A stretch of DNA of 8,148 bases, taken from positions 1 through 8,148 of the forward strand of contig QLUI01000067.1 of the NCBI GenBank assembly GCA_018725345.1, in the 5' to 3' direction. Both the position numbers and the translations under genes were made by a program. Positions 1-8,126 of the stretch are shown one piece after another (positions within the stretch are counted from its first letter, which is position 1; each line of letters starts with the position of its first letter). Below the pieces are notes generated by a model, which saw only the letters and a list, made by a program, of their open reading frames with translations, was not told where the DNA came from and did not search any database. The stretch is from Bacillota bacterium. GTDB taxonomy: Bacteria > Bacillota > Dethiobacteria > Dethiobacterales > Dethiobacteraceae.

Positions 1-77
1 AGAAGGTCACTAAAGATGAAGCTGAATTACTTAAAGTAAAATTGCAAGAAGCAGGTGCCAGCGTCGAAATTAAGTAG
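1..77 (+). CDS. rplL: 50S ribosomal protein L7/L12, C-terminal end (partial)
   Basis: Reading from base 3, the last 24 codons are open and end at TAG (75-77). The peptide runs KVTKDEAELLKVKL and ends in QEAGASVEIK. This is the signature end of the L7/L12 C-terminal domain, where KLEEAGA-x-VELK is nearly invariant in bacteria. L7/L12 forms the flexible stalk of the large ribosomal subunit and recruits elongation and initiation factors. The start lies outside the window. The position just upstream of rpoB is the normal place for rplL, after rplJ. The identification rests on this short but distinctive tail and on the neighbour gene. Nothing suggests truncation other than the window edge. Confidence 0.95.
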   Translation, partial: KVTKDEAELLKVKLQEAGASVEIK

Positions 78-99
78 TGTGTTTGCGGCACTGCAAGGG

Positions 100-135
100 A
101 AAAGGCGCCCGTTGACGGGTGCCTTTTAGCTTTTT
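100..135 (+). terminator. Intrinsic terminator or attenuator between rplL and rpoB
   Basis: The arms AAAAGGCGCCCG (100-111) and CGGGTGCCTTTT (116-127) form a 12-base-pair stem with one G-U pair and a TTGA loop. After the arm come AG, C and then TTTTT (131-135). The GC-rich stem, tetraloop and T-rich tail are those of a Rho-independent terminator. The A-run at the 5' arm means it could also work on the opposite strand. It starts 22 bases after the rplL stop. It should end most of the ribosomal-protein transcript, and some read-through into rpoB is likely, as known for rplL-rpoB spacers in other bacteria. The extent of read-through cannot be judged from sequence. Confidence 0.85.
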
Positions 136-170
136 GGCTAATGCGTTCTGCTAAGTAGCTCCTGCATAGT

Positions 171-226
171 TTAAATTTTCTTTCATTTTTTGGTTTCTTG
201 ACATGTGTAATTTGTTGTGATAACAT
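171..226 (+). promoter_or_regulatory. Sigma-A (sigma-70 type) promoter for rpoBC, extended -10, AT-rich upstream
   Basis: A perfect -35 TTGACA (198-203) is followed by a 17-base spacer and TAACAT (221-226, four of six matches to TATAAT). TG at 218-219 makes an extended -10 (TGaTAACAT), which can offset the weak hexamer. The 27 bases before the -35 (171-197) are almost all T and A with T-runs, resembling an UP element that binds the alpha subunit C-terminal domain. Transcription would start near 233, leaving an untranslated leader of about 155 bases. The promoter sits after the rplL terminator and before rpoB, so it would give the polymerase genes their own transcription. Confidence 0.75.
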
Positions 227-232
227 TATTCA

Positions 233-389
233 TTGCTTAACAATGCCATTTTTGTAATATTTGTGTATTTTTGAGAGTTTTTCGGGATAGAATAGAGGCT
301 CATGGTTTTTTTCAAAAATTTCAACACATAAATATTTCTAGGAAGGTATTGTTGTTTTCTTTATGGGTAAAACCTAGGAACGGGAGTGA
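233..389 (+). other. AT-rich untranslated leader of rpoB
   Basis: This is the predicted 5' leader between the inferred start site and the rpoB start codon. It is strongly AT-rich, unlike the coding DNA around it, and has runs such as seven T (306-312) followed by C and five A (314-318). A small hairpin CATTG/CAATG with a 5-base loop (231-245) would lie at the very 5' end. CTAGGAA occurs twice (338-344 and 374-380), and the second copy supplies the probable ribosome binding site of rpoB. No known riboswitch or protein-binding leader was recognised, and no credible gene is contained in it. Confidence 0.45.
376..386 (+). promoter_or_regulatory. Ribosome binding site region of rpoB
   Basis: AGGAA (376-380) and GGGAG (382-386) lie side by side. 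AGGAA is 9 bases before the GTG at 390, a normal spacing. GGGAG is 3 bases before that GTG, which is too close, and 12 bases before the ATG at 399, which is rather far. The site therefore does not settle whether GTG 390 or ATG 399 is used. Neither element is a full AGGAGG, in contrast to the strong site before rpoC. Confidence 0.6.
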
Positions 390-3300
390 GTGCCTGACAT
401 GTTCAAAGTCATCGACGTGGGAACGAGGAAGCGCCGCACCTACGCACGTATTAACGAGGTTCTGGATCCACCAAATCTAATTGAAATTCAGCAGACTTCG
501 TACCAGTGGTTTCTAAAAAAGGGACTGCAGGAAATGTTTGATGAAATTTCACCCATCCAGGATTTTACAGGCAACCTGGTGTTGGAGTTCATTACTTACA
601 CCCTCGGTGAGCCGAAGTATTCTGTGGATGAGTGCAAGGAGCGCGATGCCACATACTCGGTCCCTTTGCGTGTCCGCGTCCGCCTGATCAATAAGGAGAC
701 CGGTGAAGTTAAAGAGCAGGAAGTGTTTATGGGAGATTTTCCTCTGATGACGGAAAATGGCACGTTTATTATTAACGGTGCTGAACGAGTCGTCGTTAGC
801 CAGTTGGTACGCTCTCCCGGTGTGTATTATAACAGCCAGATTGACTTTAGCGGAAAGCTGCTTTACACAGGCACAATAATTCCCAACCGTGGCGCTTGGC
901 TTGAATTTGAAACTGACGTACATGATGTTTTATATGTTCGTGTGGACCGTACCAGAAAAGTGCCGGCTACGGTGCTTTTGCGTGCCATTGGTTATGGCAG
1001 CAATAACGAGATTATGCATCTCTATGAGCACGACCCGCGGATTTTAGCCACACTGGAGAAGGATCATACCGACTCTTTTGAGTCGGGCATTTTGGAAATT
1101 TATAAGCGTCTGCGTCCGGGTGAACCGCTGAACGTGGAAAACGCCCGCTCGTTGTTTGAATCGCTTTTCTTTGAACCGAAGCGTTATGATTTTGCTCATG
1201 TTGGCCGTTATAAAGTGAACAAAAAGTTGTCCTTTGTGCCTCGCGTCAATCACCGGAAGTTGGTGGAGAACGTAACTGACAAGGAAGGCAACATCTTGGC
1301 TCGCGCAGGCAGTACTATGACCGTTGAGATGGCTCGTTTTTTTGAGGAAAAAGGCGTCACGCGCATCCGGGTAGAGTTTGGTGACAAGGAAATTACGATC
1401 ATAAATAATGAACAGATTAGTCATGCCGTTAAGCATCTCAGCAAGACGGATATAGTGGCTACCATTGGTTATATGCTTAATTTGATTGATGGCTTGGGTA
1501 ACGTGGATGATATCGACCATTTGGGTAACCGACGTTTGCGCAGCGTGGGCGAGCTTTTACAAAATCAGTTTCGTATTGGCTTGTCGCGGATGGAACGGGT
1601 TGTTCGGGAGCGTATGACTATTCAGGACGTTGAAGCCATTACTCCGCAGGCTTTAGTTAATATTCGTCCGGTAATCGCTTCAATAAAGGAATTTTTTGGT
1701 TCCAGTCAGCTCTCACAATTTATGGATCAGACTAATCCTTTAGCTGAACTGACCCATAAACGGAGGCTTTCTGCCCTCGGACCCGGCGGACTGAGTCGTG
1801 AGCGGGCAGGTTTTGAGGTGCGAGATGTTCACCATTCGCATTATGGCAGAATGTGTCCGATTGAAACGCCGGAAGGTCCAAACATAGGCCTGATCGGCTC
1901 TCTTTCTACCTTTGGCAGGATCAACGAATATGGTTTTATTGAAACGCCTTATCGGAAGGTGGATAAGGAAAAAGGCCGTGTTACAGAAGAAATTGTTTAT
2001 TTGACGGCGGACGATGAAGGTAACTATGCCGTGGCCCAGGCCAATGCGTTGCTCGATGACGAAGGCCATTTCCAGAGCAGCCGGATTACCTGTCGTTATA
2101 AGCATGAGACTTTGGTTCGTGAGCCTTCTGACATTGATTTTATGGATGTATCGCCAAAGCAGTTAGTATCTGTCGCCACTGCTTTGATTCCGTTTTTGGA
2201 AAATAACGACGCCAACCGTGCGCTGATGGGTGCTAATATGCAGCGTCAGGCTGTGCCGCTTTTGCGGACGGAAGCGCCGCTCGTGGGTACAGGCATGGAA
2301 TACAAAACTGCCAGGGATTCCGGTGTGGTAGTTCAAGCTAAAAGTGGCGGAGAAGTCCTGTATGTTTCTGCCGATACCATGGTGATTCGCCGGTCTGAAA
2401 ACCAAGATGAGTCAAACCGTTTAATCAATGGACGGACTGGAGAAGCATTGCCCGGAGAGCCGCTGGAGAGGTATCCTCGCGGGTGTGATATTTACACGCT
2501 GCAGAAGTTTAAGCGCTCCAACCAAGGGACTTGCATGAATCAGCGCCCCATTGTGAGAAAGGGGCAGCAGGTGATTGACGGAGAAGTGATTGCCGACGGT
2601 TCTTCAACCGATCAGGGGGAGATGGCGTTGGGTCGCAATATTTTGGTCGCCTTTATGCCTTGGGAAGGGTATAACTATGAGGATGCCATTTTGCTCAGTG
2701 AAAAGCTGATTCAGGGTGATGTTTTTACATCAATCCATATTGAAGAATATGAGTCGGAAGCCCGAGATACAAAGTTGGGACCGGAAGAAATTACACGTGA
2801 CATTCCAAGCGTGGGTGAGGATGCGTTAAAGGATCTGGATGAACGCGGAATTATTCGTGTGGGTGCCGAAGTACGGGCAGGTGATATTCTGGTTGGGAAA
2901 GTCACTCCCAAAGGGGAGACGGAACTGACGGCGGAAGAGCGGCTTTTGCGAGCGATTTTTGGTGAAAAGGCGCGGGAAGTTCGGGATACGTCTTTGCGTG
3001 TGCCTCATGGCGAGTCTGGCATGATGGTAGATGTTAAAGTCTTTTCGAGAGAACAGGGGGATGAACTGCCCCCCGGTGTAAACCAGTTGGTGCGTGCTTA
3101 TGTTGCTCAGAAACGCAGGATTTCCGAGGGTGACAAGATGGCGGGCCGGCATGGTAACAAAGGTGTGATTGCGCGCATTCTCCCTGAGGAAGATATTCCG
3201 TTTATGCCAGATGGTACACCGGTTGAAATTGTACTTAATCCGCTTGGAGTTCCGTCGAGGATGAATATCGGTCAGATATTGGAGACCCATTTGGGTTGGG

Positions 3301-4178
3301 CCGCGAAAACTCTTGGCATCCATATCGCCTCCCCTGTTTTTGATGGGGCCAGTGAAACTGACGTGATGGAAGCATTTAAAGAGGCAGGTTTGCCGGAAAC
3401 CGGCAAAACAATTCTTTATGATGGGCGCACCGGGCAGCCGTTTGATAATCCGGTTACGGTTGGCTATGTTTATATGTTGAAATTGGTTCATCTGGTCGAC
3501 GATAAAATCCACGCCCGCTCTACCGGTCCCTATTCACTTGTTACTCAGCAGCCGCTGGGTGGTAAAGCTCAGTTTGGTGGACAGCGTTTCGGCGAGATGG
3601 AGGTTTGGGCGCTGGAAGCTTACGGCGCCGCCTACACCCTCCAGGAAATCCTCACAGTTAAATCTGATGATGTGATTGGTCGAGTAAAAACTTATGAAGC
3701 TATCGTTAAGGGTGAAAACATCCCTGAACCGGGCGTACCTGAATCGTTTAAGGTTTTGGTGAAAGAATTGCAAAGCCTGTGCATGGATGTCAAGATTGTG
3801 GACGAAGAAGTCGGAGAGATGGAGATTCTTGAAACAGACGAAGATGCTGAAATCCGGGATCTGGGCGTGAACATAGAGGGCACAGAAGATGAGGACAGGC
3901 ATATTTCTCTTGTCCTTATCGACGAAGAAGTGGATGAGGGAGAAGAATTAATTGACGATGAGGCGCTTGACGACGATATTCCCGTACGAAAACTGAAGGA
4001 AGTCTCACTAATTAGCGATGATGGCGAGGATATCATCGCGCTTGATGAGGAAGACGATTTGCTTGAGCTGGGGCTAGATGAGGATGAAGAAGGCGATTAT
4101 GAGTTCGGCAGACGGAGAAAGCACGGTAGCGTCTATGAAGTCGATGGTGTCATTGAGGAAGATTTCGAAGATGATTAG
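390..4178 (+). CDS. rpoB: DNA-directed RNA polymerase subunit beta
   Basis: This is the beta subunit of RNA polymerase, one half of the catalytic cleft in the core enzyme alpha2-beta-beta'-omega. The N-terminus ([17 protein letters not shown]) is typical. Rifampicin cluster I spans residues 437-464 ([12 protein letters not shown] through ALGPG), with Q443, D446, H456 and S461 at E. coli Q513, D516, H526 and S531, all sensitive-type. [13 protein letters not shown] lies at 613-625, and E764-D765 match E. coli E813-D814. [12 protein letters not shown] at 914-925 carries the active-site lysines K916 and K924. The flap lies before it, and the conserved C-terminal clamp ([17 protein letters not shown], from 1063) ends near LCMDVK (1130-1135). 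There are no large lineage insertions of the proteobacterial kind. It is 1262 residues against about 1193 in B. subtilis, and the excess is mainly a very acidic tail (1138-1262). The start is GTG 390, and ATG 399 is a real alternative. It shares a transcript with rpoC. Confidence 0.98.
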   Translation: MPDMFKVIDVGTRKRRTYARINEVLDPPNLIEIQQTSYQWFLKKGLQEMFDEISPIQDFTGNLVLEFITYTLGEPKYSVDECKERDATYSVPLRVRVRLINKETGEVKEQEVFMGDFPLMTENGTFIINGAERVVVSQLVRSPGVYYNSQIDFSGKLLYTGTIIPNRGAWLEFETDVHDVLYVRVDRTRKVPATVLLRAIGYGSNNEIMHLYEHDPRILATLEKDHTDSFESGILEIYKRLRPGEPLNVENARSLFESLFFEPKRYDFAHVGRYKVNKKLSFVPRVNHRKLVENVTDKEGNILARAGSTMTVEMARFFEEKGVTRIRVEFGDKEITIINNEQISHAVKHLSKTDIVATIGYMLNLIDGLGNVDDIDHLGNRRLRSVGELLQNQFRIGLSRMERVVRERMTIQDVEAITPQALVNIRPVIASIKEFFGSSQLSQFMDQTNPLAELTHKRRLSALGPGGLSRERAGFEVRDVHHSHYGRMCPIETPEGPNIGLIGSLSTFGRINEYGFIETPYRKVDKEKGRVTEEIVYLTADDEGNYAVAQANALLDDEGHFQSSRITCRYKHETLVREPSDIDFMDVSPKQLVSVATALIPFLENNDANRALMGANMQRQAVPLLRTEAPLVGTGMEYKTARDSGVVVQAKSGGEVLYVSADTMVIRRSENQDESNRLINGRTGEALPGEPLERYPRGCDIYTLQKFKRSNQGTCMNQRPIVRKGQQVIDGEVIADGSSTDQGEMALGRNILVAFMPWEGYNYEDAILLSEKLIQGDVFTSIHIEEYESEARDTKLGPEEITRDIPSVGEDALKDLDERGIIRVGAEVRAGDILVGKVTPKGETELTAEERLLRAIFGEKAREVRDTSLRVPHGESGMMVDVKVFSREQGDELPPGVNQLVRAYVAQKRRISEGDKMAGRHGNKGVIARILPEEDIPFMPDGTPVEIVLNPLGVPSRMNIGQILETHLGWAAKTLGIHIASPVFDGASETDVMEAFKEAGLPETGKTILYDGRTGQPFDNPVTVGYVYMLKLVHLVDDKIHARSTGPYSLVTQQPLGGKAQFGGQRFGEMEVWALEAYGAAYTLQEILTVKSDDVIGRVKTYEAIVKGENIPEPGVPESFKVLVKELQSLCMDVKIVDEEVGEMEILETDEDAEIRDLGVNIEGTEDEDRHISLVLIDEEVDEGEELIDDEALDDDIPVRKLKEVSLISDDGEDIIALDEEDDLLELGLDEDEEGDYEFGRRRKHGSVYEVDGVIEEDFEDD
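3801..4175 (+). other. Acidic C-terminal tail of RpoB (coding sub-region)
   Basis: These codons give residues 1138-1262, after the last conserved beta segment (LCMDVKIV). By hand count 55 of 125 residues are Asp or Glu, against nine Arg or Lys, four of which sit in one basic patch (FGRRRKHG). The stretch is low in aromatics and rich in acidic clusters such as [10 protein letters not shown] and [10 protein letters not shown], so it is probably disordered. Bacillota beta subunits normally end with a shorter acidic tail of roughly 45-60 residues. The reading frame stays open to TAG at 4176-4178 with a sensible spacing to rpoC, so the tail is not a frameshift product. Its function is unknown. Confidence 0.85.
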
Positions 4179-4208
4179 AGTGCTTGGCCTTGGCTTAAGA
4201 GTTATAAG

Positions 4209-4217
4209 AAAGGGAGG
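4209..4217 (+). promoter_or_regulatory. Strong Shine-Dalgarno site that fixes the TTG start of rpoC
   Basis: AAAGGGAGG lies 8 bases before TTG (4226-4228). It is close to the full complement of the 16S rRNA 3' end at ideal spacing, and no ATG or GTG competes nearby. The following codons read LDVSNF, matching the MLDVNNF start of B. subtilis RpoC, which also uses TTG. The weak start codon is thus paired with a strong binding site. Confidence 0.9.
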
Positions 4218-4225
4218 AACTGCCC

Positions 4226-7200
4226 TTGCTGGATGTAAGTAATTTTTACGCTTTAAAGATTGGTATGGCGTCACCTGAGCAAATTCGCGCATGGTCCTGT
4301 GGCGAGGTAAAAAAGCCGGAAACGATCAACTACCGGACGTTGAAGCCGGAGCGGGAAGGCCTTTTCTGTGAAAAGATTTTTGGGCCGCAAAAAGACTGGG
4401 AATGCCATTGCGGGAGATATAAACGCGTGCGCTACAAAGGAATTGTCTGCGATCGCTGTGGGGTGGAAGTAACGCGAGCAAAAGTGCGCCGCGAAAGACT
4501 GGGGCATATTGAGCTTGCCGCACCTGTCTCCCATATTTGGTATTTCAAAGGAATACCAAGTCGGATGGGTTTGCTCTTAGATATGTCGCCAAGAGCGCTG
4601 GAAAAGATTTTGTATTTTGCTGCTTACGTTGTTATCGACCCAGGTGACACGGGTTTGGTGAAAAAACAGCTCATCACGGAAATGGAGTTTCGTGAATACC
4701 GGGAAAAATATGATCATCTCTTTCGACTCGGGCGTGGTTTCCGTGCTGAAATGGGTGCGGAGGCAATTAAAAAGCTTTTGGTTGAAATCAATCTCGAGAA
4801 GATGGTTATAGATTTGCGTTTAGAATTGCGTTCCGCCTCCGGTCAGAAAAAAATAAGGGCTGTGCGTCGCCTGGAAGTAGCAGAATCCTTCCGCCAATCA
4901 GGTAATTTCCCTATTTGGATGGTTCTCGACGTGATCCCGGTGATTCCGCCGGACCTGCGTCCAATGGTACAGTTGGACGGAGGCCGTTTTGCCACCTCTG
5001 ACTTAAACGATCTCTATCGACGTGTGATTAACCGCAATAACCGCTTAAAGCGTTTGCTCGATTTAGGTGCGCCGGATATTATTGTCCGCAACGAAAAAAG
5101 GATGCTCCAGGAAGCGGTGGACGCGCTGATTGATAACGGCCGTCGTGGCCGTCCTGTGACCGGTCCAGGCAATCGTCCGCTAAAATCTCTTTCCGATATG
5201 CTGAAAGGAAAACAGGGACGTTTCCGCCAGAACCTTTTAGGCAAGCGAGTTGACTATTCTGGGCGTTCAGTTATCGTGGTTGGGCCGGAATTAAAACTGT
5301 ATCAGTGCGGCTTGCCAAAAGAGATGGCTTTAGAGTTGTTTAAGCCTTTTGTGATGAAACGCCTAGTTAGTGATGGGTGTGCCCATAATATTAAAAGTGC
5401 CAAACGGATGGTGGAGAAAGTCCGTCCCGAAGTTTGGGATGTGCTCGAAGAAGTGATTCGCGATCACCCCGTTCTTTTAAATCGTGCGCCAACGCTGCAC
5501 CGCTTGGGCATTCAAGCTTTTGAACCGGTGCTGGTGGAAGGCCGGGCAATTCAGATTCATCCGCTCGTCTGCACTGCGTATAATGCTGACTTTGACGGCG
5601 ACCAGATGGCGGTGCATGTGCCGCTTTCCGCTGAAGCGCAGGCTGAAGCGCGCCTCTTGATGCTTTCCTCACAAAATATTCTTAACCCCAAAGATGGCCG
5701 CCCCGTAACAACTCCGACTCAAGATATGGTAATGGGATGTTATTATTTGACTATGGAGCGGAATGGAGCCAAGGGCGAAGGCAGAGTGGTTTCTTCCCCG
5801 GAAGAGGCCATGTTGGCTTATAGTTCCGGGATAGTTGAATTGCATGCCCGCATCGCGGTTAACTTCACAAGTATGCCTAAGCTATTTACGGGCCGTGAAG
5901 AGCTGCGCCGCCTGCCCGGTCCAAAGTTACTGATTACCACTGTGGGGAAGCTGATTTTTAACGAAATTTTTCCAAACGACTTCCCTTTCATCAATAATCC
6001 TAATCTTGACAATCCTATAAATCAGGGGGATTTCATTCTTGCCCGCGGTGAGAACATAACGGAGAGGATCAAAAATCATCCCCTGAACGACGCAGTAAAA
6101 AAAGGTTTCCTGAGTAGTATCGTGGCGCTTTGTTATCGTAAATACGGGAGTACCGGTACTTCTGAAATCCTAGATAACATAAAAAAGGCTGGATTTGCCT
6201 ACGCAACCCGAGCTGGCATCACCGTAGGGATAGTGGATGTAACAATTCCTGAGAAGAAAGGTGAGATCCTGTCGGCTACTGAAAAAGATGTGGAAAAAAT
6301 TGAACAACAGTTCCGCCGTGGTCTGATCACAGAAGAAGAACGCTATGATCGTGTGATTAAACTATGGACGAGGGCTAAGGAAGATGTGACCATGGAACTG
6401 ATGGGCACACTGGATCGTTTTAACCCGATTTATATGATGGCCGATTCCGGTGCGCGCGGTAACATCTCGCAGATTACCCAGCTTGCCGGAATGAGAGGGT
6501 TAATGGCTGACCCTACCGGGCGGATTATTGATTTGCCGATCAAGGCTAATTTTCGTGAAGGCCTGACGGTATTGGAATACTTTATCTCCACTCACGGCGC
6601 CCGTAAAGGTTTGGCTGATACGGCTTTAAAAACGGCGGATTCCGGTTATCTGACCCGCCGCTTGGTAGATGTGGCCCAGGATGTAATTATCCGTGACCTT
6701 GATTGCGGCACACCTCTTGGGATTACCGTTTCTGAAATTCGCGACGGTAGTGAAGTTATTGAAGATTTGCATGACCGAATTAATGGCCGCTATGCCATGG
6801 CGGATATCTTTGATCCGGAAGAAGGAACGCTTTTAGTCGCCAAGCAGGAATTTATTGATGATGAAATTGCGGATGCCATTTTGCGCAAAGGCATTAAAGA
6901 GGTGCATATCCGCTCCGTGTTCACCTGCCGCACTCGCCACGGTGTTTGCGTTAAGTGTTATGGACGAAACCTAGCCACTGGACGGATTGTGGATGTGGGT
7001 GAAGCGGTAGGGATTATTGCCGCGCAATCTATCGGCGAACCAGGTACCCAGCTAACCATGCGCACATTCCATACCGGCGGTGTTGCCGGTGACGATATTA
7101 CGCAGGGTCTGCCTAGGGTGGAAGAGCTTTTTGAAGCACGCAAACCTAAGGGCTTAGCTATCATCGCAGAGTTTGACGGTATTGTGGAAACAGTCGAAGC

Positions 7201-7882
7201 CCGGCAGCGCCGCGAAGTGCGAGTTACACCGGAACGTGGCGAAGCAAAATCCTACCTTATCCCTTACGGTTCCCGTATAAAAGTAAAAGACGGTGAATTT
7301 GTGGAGGCAGGTCTGGAACTGACGGAAGGTTCGGTAAACCCGCATGATTTGCTGAAAGTGAAAGGGCCGCGCGGCGTACAGATTTATCTTTTACAAGAAG
7401 TGCAGCGCGTATATCGTCTGCAGGGTGTTGATATCAATGATAAGCATATTGAAGTAATGATCCGGCAAATGCTAAAGAAAGTGAAAGTGGAAGAAGCAGG
7501 CGACACAAAACTCCTCCCGGGAGGCTTAGTTGATAGTTTTATCTTTGATGAGGTAAATCAACAGATAGTTGCTGAAGGTGGGGAGCCTGCCGTTGCGAGG
7601 CCGCTGTTGCTGGGGATTACAAAGGCTTCCTTGGCTACTGACTCATTCCTCTCGGCCGCTTCCTTTCAGGAAACAACCCGCGTGCTAACAGAAGCTGCTA
7701 TTAAAGGTAAAAATGACCCTCTCCTTGGTTTAAAGGAGAATGTGATTATTGGCAAGCTTGTTCCTGCCGGGACGGGTATGCACCGGTATCGTGACATCAA
7801 GATCATAGTGCAGAAGGATGAGCAGGGGGAGGACGGACAGCTTCTCTCAGTGACTAGAGTAGAGAGGGAAGAGAGGCAGTGA
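4226..7882 (+). CDS. rpoC: DNA-directed RNA polymerase subunit beta'
   Basis: This is the beta' subunit, which holds the catalytic magnesium of RNA polymerase. The N-terminal zinc site is C60, C62, C75 and C78 (CHCG...CDRCG). The lid, rudder and switch region includes [21 protein letters not shown] from residue 328. The invariant [10 protein letters not shown] loop is at 453-462, with D455, D457 and D459 as metal ligands. The bridge helix starts at MADSGARG (738-765). A second zinc site uses C827, C901, C908 and C911. The trigger loop has M945, R946 and H949 ([10 protein letters not shown]), and no SI3 insertion follows it. The C-terminal [24 protein letters not shown] segment, part of the omega-binding end, is intact. 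It is 1218 residues, close to the roughly 1200 of Bacillota. It begins 47 bases after rpoB with no promoter or terminator between, so the two are co-transcribed. The start is TTG. Confidence 0.98.
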   Translation: MLDVSNFYALKIGMASPEQIRAWSCGEVKKPETINYRTLKPEREGLFCEKIFGPQKDWECHCGRYKRVRYKGIVCDRCGVEVTRAKVRRERLGHIELAAPVSHIWYFKGIPSRMGLLLDMSPRALEKILYFAAYVVIDPGDTGLVKKQLITEMEFREYREKYDHLFRLGRGFRAEMGAEAIKKLLVEINLEKMVIDLRLELRSASGQKKIRAVRRLEVAESFRQSGNFPIWMVLDVIPVIPPDLRPMVQLDGGRFATSDLNDLYRRVINRNNRLKRLLDLGAPDIIVRNEKRMLQEAVDALIDNGRRGRPVTGPGNRPLKSLSDMLKGKQGRFRQNLLGKRVDYSGRSVIVVGPELKLYQCGLPKEMALELFKPFVMKRLVSDGCAHNIKSAKRMVEKVRPEVWDVLEEVIRDHPVLLNRAPTLHRLGIQAFEPVLVEGRAIQIHPLVCTAYNADFDGDQMAVHVPLSAEAQAEARLLMLSSQNILNPKDGRPVTTPTQDMVMGCYYLTMERNGAKGEGRVVSSPEEAMLAYSSGIVELHARIAVNFTSMPKLFTGREELRRLPGPKLLITTVGKLIFNEIFPNDFPFINNPNLDNPINQGDFILARGENITERIKNHPLNDAVKKGFLSSIVALCYRKYGSTGTSEILDNIKKAGFAYATRAGITVGIVDVTIPEKKGEILSATEKDVEKIEQQFRRGLITEEERYDRVIKLWTRAKEDVTMELMGTLDRFNPIYMMADSGARGNISQITQLAGMRGLMADPTGRIIDLPIKANFREGLTVLEYFISTHGARKGLADTALKTADSGYLTRRLVDVAQDVIIRDLDCGTPLGITVSEIRDGSEVIEDLHDRINGRYAMADIFDPEEGTLLVAKQEFIDDEIADAILRKGIKEVHIRSVFTCRTRHGVCVKCYGRNLATGRIVDVGEAVGIIAAQSIGEPGTQLTMRTFHTGGVAGDDITQGLPRVEELFEARKPKGLAIIAEFDGIVETVEARQRREVRVTPERGEAKSYLIPYGSRIKVKDGEFVEAGLELTEGSVNPHDLLKVKGPRGVQIYLLQEVQRVYRLQGVDINDKHIEVMIRQMLKKVKVEEAGDTKLLPGGLVDSFIFDEVNQQIVAEGGEPAVARPLLLGITKASLATDSFLSAASFQETTRVLTEAAIKGKNDPLLGLKENVIIGKLVPAGTGMHRYRDIKIIVQKDEQGEDGQLLSVTRVEREERQ

Positions 7883-7935
7883 CTAAATTGTTGAGTTTAA
7901 TGTGTAATTAAAGTCGCAATTTGCTTGGCCATTTT

Positions 7936-8090
7936 AGGATTTTCAGAGCTGACGCATGACTTTTAAAGTGCAGACATAGCAAGGCTTGTAGGGTCTGAAA
8001 CGAAATATATTTTCGCAATATTTTCCTGTGAAAGTGTCGTAAGATAACAGGGTGTGAGCATTTTTCATGCGTCAGTCCTGGAGGATTTTC
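7936..8090 (+). repeat. 9-base direct repeat AGGATTTTC flanking the inverted repeat
   Basis: AGGATTTTC occurs at 7936-7944 and again at 8082-8090, just outside the two arms of the inverted repeat. The gaps to the arms differ (4 bases on the left, 6 on the right). A repeat of this length in 266 AT-rich bases can arise by chance, so its meaning is uncertain. It could be a target-site duplication of a tiny mobile element, or simply two purine/T-rich motifs, the second of which includes a Shine-Dalgarno-like GGAGG. Confidence 0.35.
7944..8080 (+). repeat. Perfect 11-base inverted repeat, possible branched RNA structure after rpoC
   Basis: CTGACGCATGA (7949-7959) and TCATGCGTCAG (8065-8075) are exact reverse complements. 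Pairing can continue outward through one G-U pair, one A-C mismatch and CAG/CTG (7944-7946 with 8078-8080). Inside lie three small helices that do not overlap: CAGAC/GTCTG (7971-7975, 7993-7997), CGAAA/TTTCG with a 5-base loop (8001-8005, 8011-8015) and TCCTGT/ACAGGG (8024-8029, 8047-8052, one G-U). Together they could form a closing stem with three arms in the read-through transcript of rpoBC. I matched no known riboswitch consensus. A miniature transposon-like remnant is the alternative. Only pairing is seen, and function is inference. Confidence 0.4.
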
Positions 8091-8093
8091 TAA

Positions 8094-8114
8094 ATGGTTG
8101 ACAAGGTATGCTGA
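8094..8114 (+). other. Six-codon mini-ORF with a good Shine-Dalgarno (doubtful)
   Basis: GGAGG (8080-8084) stands 9 bases before ATG (8094), a normal ribosome binding arrangement. The frame reads MVDKVC and then stops at TGA (8112-8114). A second ATG at 8108, overlapping that stop in another frame, opens 12 codons (MLMMIEYQSVPV) ending at 8146. The promoter at 8098-8126 overlaps both, so the first could be translated only from read-through transcripts. It may be a leader peptide, a relic start, or chance. Confidence 0.15.
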
Positions 8115-8126
8115 TGATGATAGAAT
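8098..8126 (+). promoter_or_regulatory. Strong sigma-A promoter with extended -10, reading out of the window
   Basis: TTGACA (8098-8103) is a perfect -35. After exactly 17 bases comes TAGAAT (8121-8126, five of six matches), with TG at 8118-8119 forming an extended -10 (TGaTAGAAT). Transcription would begin near 8133 and leave the window. It has the same architecture as the promoter before rpoB. In Bacillota the genes after rpoC are usually an L7Ae-like ribosomal protein, rpsL, rpsG, fusA and tuf, so a strong housekeeping promoter fits here. The target gene itself is not in view. Confidence 0.75.

Noticed and set aside
231..245. CATTG/CAATG hairpin as a terminator
   Set aside because: The stem is only five base pairs and AT-rich, and it would sit at the start of the transcript rather than at the end of a gene.
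255..293. TAATAT (255-260) and TAGAAT (288-293) as alternative -10 boxes for rpoB
   Set aside because: Neither has a good -35 at 16-18 bases. The best upstream matches are TTGCTT (three of six) for the first and none at proper spacing for the second. The 198-226 promoter is much better.
271..480. Plus-strand 69-codon frame overlapping the rpoB start
   Set aside because: It begins at TTG with no ribosome binding site before it, overlaps rpoB by about 90 bases in another frame, and its product looks random. A later start at TTG 352 after AGGAAGG would be short and equally unconvincing.
2826..3512. Minus-strand open frame of 228 codons inside rpoB
   Set aside because: It lies wholly opposite a conserved part of rpoB, its product resembles no family I know, and its length is explained by the codon pattern of the real gene. 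The other long minus-strand frames inside rpoB and rpoC are rejected for the same reason.
3801..4178. RpoB tail as the product of a frameshift
   Set aside because: The acidic composition continues evenly to the stop, acidic tails are normal for Bacillota beta subunits, and the spacing to the rpoC ribosome binding site is normal.
7896..7912. TTTAAT/ATTAAA hairpin just after rpoC as a terminator
   Set aside because: The six-pair stem is all A-T and no T-run follows, so it should not stop transcription.
7944..8080. Known riboswitch or T-box leader in the rpoC-downstream element
   Set aside because: I looked for the conserved cores of TPP, lysine, cobalamin, FMN, purine and T-box elements and saw none. 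The element also lies upstream of, not within, the transcript from the next promoter.
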